Shown here one piece after another: positions 5,264 to 10,000 of a stretch of DNA of 10,000 bases. The notes beneath the pieces are model-generated. The model ran no database searches. It was not told the origin of the DNA and saw nothing but the letters and a program-made list of their open reading frames with translations. Position numbers and translations under genes: made by a program. This DNA is from Magnetospirillum sp. (GTDB taxonomy: Bacteria > Pseudomonadota > Alphaproteobacteria > Rhodospirillales > Magnetospirillaceae), in contig JAIWOG010000292.1 of assembly GCA_020217035.1 (NCBI GenBank), positions 1 through 10,000 of the forward strand. Reading direction: 5' to 3'. The first letter of the stretch is position 1. Every line of letters begins with the position of its first letter.

Positions 5264-6700
5264 ATGGTCGAGAATAAAGCTCTTTATGGTGGCAATGAAA
5301 AGCTGCGCTTGAATCTGAAGCGCGAGCGCGACCCGGCGACCCAGGTCGATCCCTGGCAGGTCCTGGTGGTGGACGACGACCCGCAAGTGCACGACATGAC
5401 CCAGGTGCTGCTGCGCGACTTCCAGTTCCAAGGGCGCGGTTTCCTGCCGGTTTCGGCCTATTCGGCGGCCGAGGCCCGCGATATCCTGGAACGTCGCGAC
5501 GACATTCCGGTGATGCTGCTGGACGTGGTGATGGAAACCGACCATGCCGGCCTGTCCCTGGCGCACTACATCCGCCAGGATTTGCGCAACCATCGCCTGC
5601 GCATCATCCTGCGCACCGGCCAGCCGGGCGAAGCGCCCGAGCGCGAGGTGATGCTGGATTACGACATCAACGACTACCGTTCGAAGACCGAGTTGACGGC
5701 GCAAAAGCTGTTCACCGCCCTGGTCGGGGCGCTGCGGTCATGGGTCGACATCACCACCATCGAGAAGCTGAACGCCACCTTGGAGACCAGGGTGGCCGAG
5801 CGCACCCGCGAATTGGCCGAGGCGCAAGCGTTTTCCGCCCGTTTGGTGGAATTGCTGCCCAATCCGGTCTGGGTCAAGGACCTGGCCGGCCATTACCGGC
5901 TGTACAACAAGTCGTTCCGCGAATTCTTCGGCATCGACGAGACGACATGGTTGGGCCATTCGGCCGAAGAGGTTCTGGGGCGCCATCTTCCGGCCGAGGA
6001 ACTGGACAGCGATTGCCGGGTCCTGGACGGCTCGTCGCGGCGCGAGGAATTCGAAACCCAGATTCCCGATTGCCGGGGCCAGCCCCGCACGCTTTTGGTG
6101 ACCAAGGCGGCCCTGCCCGCCGACGGCGTGGTGCCCAACGGCATCATCGGCCTGGCGGTGGACATTTCCGACCGCAAGGGGCTGGAACGGGAGTTGCGAC
6201 GGTTGGCCACCACCGATGCGCTGACCGGGGCTCCCAACCGCCGACACTTCACCTCCGTGGCGCATCAGGAAATGGAGCGGGCATTACGGTACGACCTGCC
6301 GCTGGCCACCATCATGCTGGATGTCGACCACTTCAAGAAGGTCAACGACACCTGGGGCCATTCCATCGGCGACGAGGTGTTGAAGGCGGTCACCGATTCC
6401 ATGCTGGCACAGCTGCGCGAGGTGGACGTCCTGGGCCGCATGGGCGGCGAGGAATTCGCCGTGCTGTTGCCGCAAACCGGGTTGGACGGAGCGCGGCAAC
6501 TGGCGGAGCGCCTGCGTCAGGCTGTCGCCGACATCCGACTGCCCATGGCCGAGGGCGTGCTCAGGACCTCGATCAGCCTGGGGGTCGCCTGTCGGGGCGA
6601 CGGCGACACCCATTTCGACCACCTTCTGGGCCGCGCCGACCGCGCCATGTACAGGGCCAAGGACAGCGGCCGCGACCGCGTCGAGATCGACGCGGGATGA
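5264..6700 (+). CDS. Response regulator diguanylate cyclase (REC-PAS-GGDEF)
   Basis: The 478-residue product would make c-di-GMP from two GTP under control of a receiver domain. REC covers about residues 30-160: acidic pocket Asp37-Asp39, phospho-acceptor Asp87 in LLDVVME, Thr118 in RTGQPG and the conserved Lys141. The stretch around RTGQPGEAPE and DYDINDYRSKTELTAQK matches the longer receiver type often seen fused to cyclase or DUF3369 modules. A coiled coil (about 165-190), a PAS domain (about 190-303) and GGDEF (about 305-475) follow. The active site GGEEF is at 394-398 and the inhibitory site RxxD at 385-388, both intact, so an active, feedback-inhibited enzyme is expected. I chose the ATG at 5264 because AAGGG lies about six bases upstream. 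A GTG at 5216 would add 16 residues but has a ribosome site too close. No cognate histidine kinase is in the window. Confidence 0.88.
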   Translation: MVENKALYGGNEKLRLNLKRERDPATQVDPWQVLVVDDDPQVHDMTQVLLRDFQFQGRGFLPVSAYSAAEARDILERRDDIPVMLLDVVMETDHAGLSLAHYIRQDLRNHRLRIILRTGQPGEAPEREVMLDYDINDYRSKTELTAQKLFTALVGALRSWVDITTIEKLNATLETRVAERTRELAEAQAFSARLVELLPNPVWVKDLAGHYRLYNKSFREFFGIDETTWLGHSAEEVLGRHLPAEELDSDCRVLDGSSRREEFETQIPDCRGQPRTLLVTKAALPADGVVPNGIIGLAVDISDRKGLERELRRLATTDALTGAPNRRHFTSVAHQEMERALRYDLPLATIMLDVDHFKKVNDTWGHSIGDEVLKAVTDSMLAQLREVDVLGRMGGEEFAVLLPQTGLDGARQLAERLRQAVADIRLPMAEGVLRTSISLGVACRGDGDTHFDHLLGRADRAMYRAKDSGRDRVEIDAG

Positions 6701-6707
6701 ATCCCGC
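6692..6707 (+). other. Inverted repeat spanning the stop codon of the first cyclase gene
   Basis: GCGGGAT (6692-6698) and ATCCCGC (6701-6707) are perfect complements around the TGA. As RNA they would form a 6-bp stem with a TGAA tetraloop. No T-run follows directly, so it is not a convincing terminator and may instead protect or separate the message between the two cyclase genes. Confidence 0.4.
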
Positions 6708-6716
6708 CCGTCTCTG

Positions 6717-6739
6717 TTGCTTTTCCGTTGAAGCAATTT
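6717..6739 (+). terminator. Weak hairpin with short T tail between the cyclase genes
   Basis: TTGCTT (6717-6722) pairs with AAGCAA (6731-6736) around an 8-base loop, followed by TTT. The stem is only six base pairs and AT-rich, so at most partial termination is expected, giving unequal expression of the two genes. It could also be chance. Confidence 0.25.
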
Positions 6740-6761
6740 GACGAAAGGATTAAGCCCATTC

Positions 6762-8522
6762 ATGGGGGATAGCGGGGACGGAACCATGGAGCCAATCGCC
6801 ACCATCATCGACTTGGCCATCGAACGGCGAAAGCGCGGGCCGCGCTTCGACGGCGGCATGATGCAGATTCTCGAGGTCAGCCGCGACCTCATCTGCCTGT
6901 GTCGCGGCGGCGCCATCACCGCCATCAACGGGGCCGGCGTGCGCATGCTGGGGGGCAAGACCACCGAAGAGATGATCGGCCGCCGTCTGGCCGAGTTCCT
7001 GATCCCCGAATACGGCCAGGTGATGGATTTGTTCATGTCGGGCATGGCCAGCGAGGACCGCGCCGTCCCCACCCGCATCGTCGGCCTGGACCGCATGGTG
7101 CGCGACATCGAACTGCAAGTGTACAGGGCCCGCGAGATCGCGCCTGACGCCACCGTGGTCACCGGGCGCGACATTTCCCATGAAGGCAAGCTGGCCGGCT
7201 CGGCCCACCAAAGCGACACCCGCTTCCACCTGCTGGTGGAAAATTCCGTCAACCTGGTCTGCCACGTGGTGGCCGGCACCATCCGCTATGTCAACAAGGC
7301 CGGCCTGGATTTATTGGGGGCGCTGGAACTGGAGCGGGTGGTCGGGCTGCGCCTGGAAGACATCGTCCATTCCGATTACGCCGCCCTGATCGACGAAATC
7401 GTGCGCGAGGACGCGGTGGTTCCCATGCGGCTGATGCATCGCGACGGCACCGCCTTCGACGCCCTGGTGCGGGTGACGCCGCTACCCAGCAGCGGCATGG
7501 GCGCGGAACTGATGTTCGAGGCCCGCGACATCACCAGCCACAACCGGGCGGTGACGGCGTTGCGCCGAGCCAACGAAACCCTGGAAATGCGGGTCGCCGG
7601 CCGCACCCGCGAACTGGCCGAGCAACGCCTGCGGGCCGAAGAGATGACCATGGTGGCCGAAGCCGCGCGCCGCTTCAGCGATTCGCTGATCGACACCATC
7701 CCCTCGCCGGTGTGGTTCAAGGACGCCCTGGGCCGCATCCAGACCTGCAACCGGGCCTTCCGCACCCTGTTCGGCGACGGCGACCCCGCTGGCCTGCTGC
7801 CGTTGGAAGACGCGGTCACCGACGCCGAGTTGTTGTCGGGGGCCTGCGGCGAAGCGTCCTACGAGGCGTCGATCCTGCCGCGCGGCGGCGGGCGTCAGGA
7901 TGTGCTGGTGTTGAAGTCGGCCTATCTGGACGAAGAAAACCGGCCGGTGGGCATCATCGGCGTGCTGACCGACATCACCGACCGCAAGGCCATGGAACGC
8001 GAGCTGCGCCGCCTGGCCACCACCGATTCCCTGACCGGCGCCTTCAACCGCCGCCATTTCCTGGCCGCCGCCGCCACCGAGCTGGAACGCGCCCACCGCT
8101 ATGGCAACCCGCTCAGCGTGCTGATGCTGGACGTGGACCACTTCAAGTCCATCAACGACCGCTTCGGCCACGCCGTCGGCGACGAGGCGTTGCGCCGTCT
8201 GACCGAATGCATGCGCCACACCTTGCGCGACATCGACGTCATCGGCCGTCTGGGCGGCGAGGAATTCGCCGTGCTGTTGCCGGAAACCAACCGCGACGGT
8301 GCCTTGATCACCGCCGAACGGCTGCGCCTGCTGATCAGCCAGGTGGCGGTCGCCCTGCCCGACGGCCAGATTCTGTCGTTCACCGTCAGCATCGGGCTGG
8401 CCGTGCCCAAGGGCGTCGAATCCTCGGTGGATGTCTTGCTGGCCCAGGCCGACAAGGCGCTTTACGCCGCCAAGACGAAGGGACGCAATCAGGTCTGCGC
8501 CGAAGGGGTTGACCCGGACTGA
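6762..8522 (+). CDS. Diguanylate cyclase with three PAS domains (PAS-PAS-PAS-GGDEF)
   Basis: The 586-residue product has no membrane segment, so it is a cytoplasmic enzyme making c-di-GMP. Two PAS domains (about residues 35-140 and 152-260) are followed by a coiled coil with TLEMRVAGRTRELAE (about 265-300), a third PAS (about 305-405) and GGDEF (about 410-580). GGEEF is at 498-502, the RDID inhibitory site at 489-492, and the metal/GTP-binding LDVDHFK stretch at 456-462, all intact. The PAS ligands cannot be told from sequence. The segment from the coiled coil to the end is clearly homologous to the same part of the upstream cyclase. The start is ambiguous: the ATG at 6762 has AAAGGA at a long 12-base spacing, an ATG at 6786 has GGGGA at better spacing, and a TTG at 6738 is less likely. 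The gene follows the first cyclase by about 60 bases and is probably co-transcribed. Confidence 0.88.
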   Translation: MGDSGDGTMEPIATIIDLAIERRKRGPRFDGGMMQILEVSRDLICLCRGGAITAINGAGVRMLGGKTTEEMIGRRLAEFLIPEYGQVMDLFMSGMASEDRAVPTRIVGLDRMVRDIELQVYRAREIAPDATVVTGRDISHEGKLAGSAHQSDTRFHLLVENSVNLVCHVVAGTIRYVNKAGLDLLGALELERVVGLRLEDIVHSDYAALIDEIVREDAVVPMRLMHRDGTAFDALVRVTPLPSSGMGAELMFEARDITSHNRAVTALRRANETLEMRVAGRTRELAEQRLRAEEMTMVAEAARRFSDSLIDTIPSPVWFKDALGRIQTCNRAFRTLFGDGDPAGLLPLEDAVTDAELLSGACGEASYEASILPRGGGRQDVLVLKSAYLDEENRPVGIIGVLTDITDRKAMERELRRLATTDSLTGAFNRRHFLAAAATELERAHRYGNPLSVLMLDVDHFKSINDRFGHAVGDEALRRLTECMRHTLRDIDVIGRLGGEEFAVLLPETNRDGALITAERLRLLISQVAVALPDGQILSFTVSIGLAVPKGVESSVDVLLAQADKALYAAKTKGRNQVCAEGVDPD

Positions 8523-8543
8523 ACGGGCTGTTTCCATGATTCC

Positions 8544-10000
8544 ATGACAACGTCCGAAACGCCGGTCAGGTATTCCCGTCTGCGGCGTGTTGCCGTCATC
8601 CTGACCATTGTGACCGCTTTGCTGCTGCCCGCCGCCTGGCTGCTGCCCGACCAGGGACTGCGCTGGGGGCTGTTGCGCACCCTGGTGGACATGGGGTGGA
8701 GCCAGGTGCGGGTCGGCCAGGCCCATCTGTCCTTGTGGCGGGGCGAGGTGGCGGTTCGCGGCGTCGAGGCCATGTCATCCTTGGGGGAAGCGCTGGGGAT
8801 CGACGGGATCGACCTGACCTTCCGCTGGAAACCCCTGTTTTCGCGGCAAGTCTGGCTGGATTCCGTGGAACTGGACAAGGCCGAGGTGGCGCTGGTGCGC
8901 GATGGCGACACCTGGCGGGTCAACGGCCTGGCCTTGCCGCAAGCCGGAAATGATGGCGCCGGCTCGCTTTGGGGCTATGGCGTCGCTTCGTTGGTGCTGA
9001 CCAATTCGGTGCTGCGGATCGAGGACGGGCCGCTGAAGGTGCGCGTCGCCGTCGATCGTCTGGAGGTCCGCGACCTGCGTTCGTGGGAGCCGGAACACCC
9101 GGCCAGCCTGTCGCTGACCGGCAAGGTCAACAACGCGCCGCTCAGCCTGAACGGGACCGTGGCCCTGTTCGCGCCCCGCCTGGACTTCGCCGCCCAATTG
9201 ACCGTGCAGGGGCTGGACACCCAGCCTTTCGCCCAATGGGGCGGCTTGCCCGGCTGGGGCGGCGCCCTGGACGCGGCGCTGACGCTGAAGGGGGTTGGCG
9301 ACTTCTCGGCCCCGTTGCGGGCGGAAGGCCGCTTGAGCCTGACCAACGGCGTGGTGCCGCTGGACGGCGGCAAGGTGGCGGCGGCACAACTGACGTGGCA
9401 AGGCGGGTTGGATTGGCAGGGAGATGTCGCCGCCAAGGGCGTCCTTGACGGGCGCGACCTGTTGTTCGCCCAGGGCCAGGCCCGCATCGCCGCCAGCGCG
9501 GCGCGGCTGCAGATGGACCAGGCCAGCCTGGACAAGGACGCCCACGTCCTGGAATGGAGCGGCGCGTTGAACGCCCAAGACTGGGCCTTGGACATGGACG
9601 GCTTGGCCATTCGTCACAAGGTTCTGGACTGGCGGGGAAAGACCCGTCTGAACCTGTCGGCCAAGGCCAAGACGCTATTCAATGCGGAAGGCCGGGTCGA
9701 AGGCGGCGGCAGCGACATCCGTTTCGAGGATTGGCGGTTCACCGCCACCAAGTTGACCGCCGAGGGACGCTTCGCCCACGACCGGCCGCGAGGCGTGTTG
9801 CCACCAATAGCCGGCCAGTTGTCGGCATTGGTCGAAGGGCTGGCCATCCGCCAAGGCGACCGCGACTGGATGCTGGCCGAAACCGCCCAACTGGACGATT
9901 GGGTCCTGGACCCGGCTTCCCTGCGCGTCGGCCGCTTCGAGGCCAAGACCGTGTCGGCCCTGGGGCGTCCGGGACAATACACTCCCCGGCTGCGGGCCCG
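8544..10000 (+). CDS. DUF748/AsmA-like envelope protein, N-terminal part (runs off the right edge)
   Basis: An uninterrupted frame of 485 codons runs from the ATG at 8544 to the window end. The product starts with a basic stretch and one membrane segment (about residues 16-35), followed by a large periplasmic part of alternating strands with the AsmA-superfamily pattern. Landmarks are LSLWRGEVAVRGV near residue 65, then LTFRWKPLFSRQVWLDSVELDKAEVALVRDG. Later LSLTGKVNNAPLSLNGTV and AALTLKGVGDFSAPLRAEGRL segments resemble beta-helical groove repeats. Members such as AsmA, TamB and YhdP are linked to lipid transport or outer-membrane homeostasis, and the same broad role is likely here. The stop of the upstream cyclase is in the same frame, so the start cannot lie before 8523, and no clear Shine-Dalgarno is present. 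It follows the cyclase by 21 bases and is probably in the same operon. Confidence 0.75.
   Translation, partial: MTTSETPVRYSRLRRVAVILTIVTALLLPAAWLLPDQGLRWGLLRTLVDMGWSQVRVGQAHLSLWRGEVAVRGVEAMSSLGEALGIDGIDLTFRWKPLFSRQVWLDSVELDKAEVALVRDGDTWRVNGLALPQAGNDGAGSLWGYGVASLVLTNSVLRIEDGPLKVRVAVDRLEVRDLRSWEPEHPASLSLTGKVNNAPLSLNGTVALFAPRLDFAAQLTVQGLDTQPFAQWGGLPGWGGALDAALTLKGVGDFSAPLRAEGRLSLTNGVVPLDGGKVAAAQLTWQGGLDWQGDVAAKGVLDGRDLLFAQGQARIAASAARLQMDQASLDKDAHVLEWSGALNAQDWALDMDGLAIRHKVLDWRGKTRLNLSAKAKTLFNAEGRVEGGGSDIRFEDWRFTATKLTAEGRFAHDRPRGVLPPIAGQLSALVEGLAIRQGDRDWMLAETAQLDDWVLDPASLRVGRFEAKTVSALGRPGQYTPRLRA

Larger units (their letters stand above)
5756..8500 (+). repeat. Duplicated coiled-coil/PAS/GGDEF module in neighbouring genes
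   Basis: About 310 residues at the end of each cyclase align from the linker through PAS and GGDEF (about 5756-6690 and about 7563-8500). Shared landmarks include PxPVWxKD, DRKxxERELRRLATTD, TGAxNRRHF and GGEEFAVLLP. One stretch of 32 bases is identical in both copies (6441-6472 and 8251-8282). This points to tandem duplication of the output half with different sensor domains at the N-terminus. Confidence 0.7.

Noticed and set aside
7482..8726. Minus-strand open frame of 414 codons across the second cyclase and into the AsmA-like gene
   Set aside because: It is a compositional shadow rich in Gly, Gln, His and Ala. It crosses two real genes and has no motif.
8775..9617. Minus-strand open frame of 280 codons opposite the AsmA-like gene
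   Set aside because: The plus strand is continuously open to the window edge with a signal anchor and an AsmA-type strand pattern; the minus frame shows no domain.

Overview
The window reads as chromosomal DNA of a GC-rich alphaproteobacterium with a large signalling repertoire. The gene style (PAS-rich diguanylate cyclases, a HAMP/SpoIIE-type phosphatase, a DUF748/AsmA-like envelope protein) would suit Magnetospirillum or another Rhodospirillales genus. That placement is an inference from protein style; no marker gene is present.

The window has two halves. Bases 1 to about 3370 look accessory, with visibly lower GC especially around 2820-3300. They begin with the end of an IS3-family insertion sequence (start of OrfA, minus strand, positions 1-26, probable element end near 72). 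Next comes a GH24 (T4-type) lysozyme fused through a proline-rich linker to a peptidoglycan-binding-like C-terminus (minus strand, 54-1709). Its last few codons appear to be supplied by the insertion sequence, so it is probably truncated. Two envelope proteins face away from the lysozyme on the plus strand: a secreted protein of unknown function (1742-2380) and a membrane-anchored protein with a BamE/SmpA-like domain (2423-2818). A small predicted secreted protein (minus strand, 2878-3096) follows, with a promoter-like pair overlapped by a perfect palindrome. Bases 3097-3393 hold hairpins and a possible 15-codon ORF, but no recognisable gene.

Bases 3394-10000 are uniformly GC-rich and form a signalling cluster. 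A membrane HAMP-SpoIIE (PPM-type) phosphatase on the minus strand (3394-5100) is divergent from a run of three plus-strand genes: a response regulator with REC-PAS-GGDEF domains (5264-6700), a PAS-PAS-PAS-GGDEF diguanylate cyclase (6762-8522), and the first 485 codons of a DUF748/AsmA-like envelope protein (8544 to beyond the window). Both cyclases keep the GGEEF active site and the RxxD inhibitory site, and they share a duplicated coiled-coil/PAS/GGDEF module. The likely theme is phosphorylation-linked control of c-di-GMP synthesis, with an envelope gene probably co-transcribed. No EAL or HD-GYP phosphodiesterase and no c-di-GMP effector is visible here.

No tRNA, rRNA or CRISPR array was seen. 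The most notable points are the IS-truncated lysozyme and its very tight divergent junction, the palindromic operator candidate at 3115-3132, and the phosphatase/cyclase neighbourhood.
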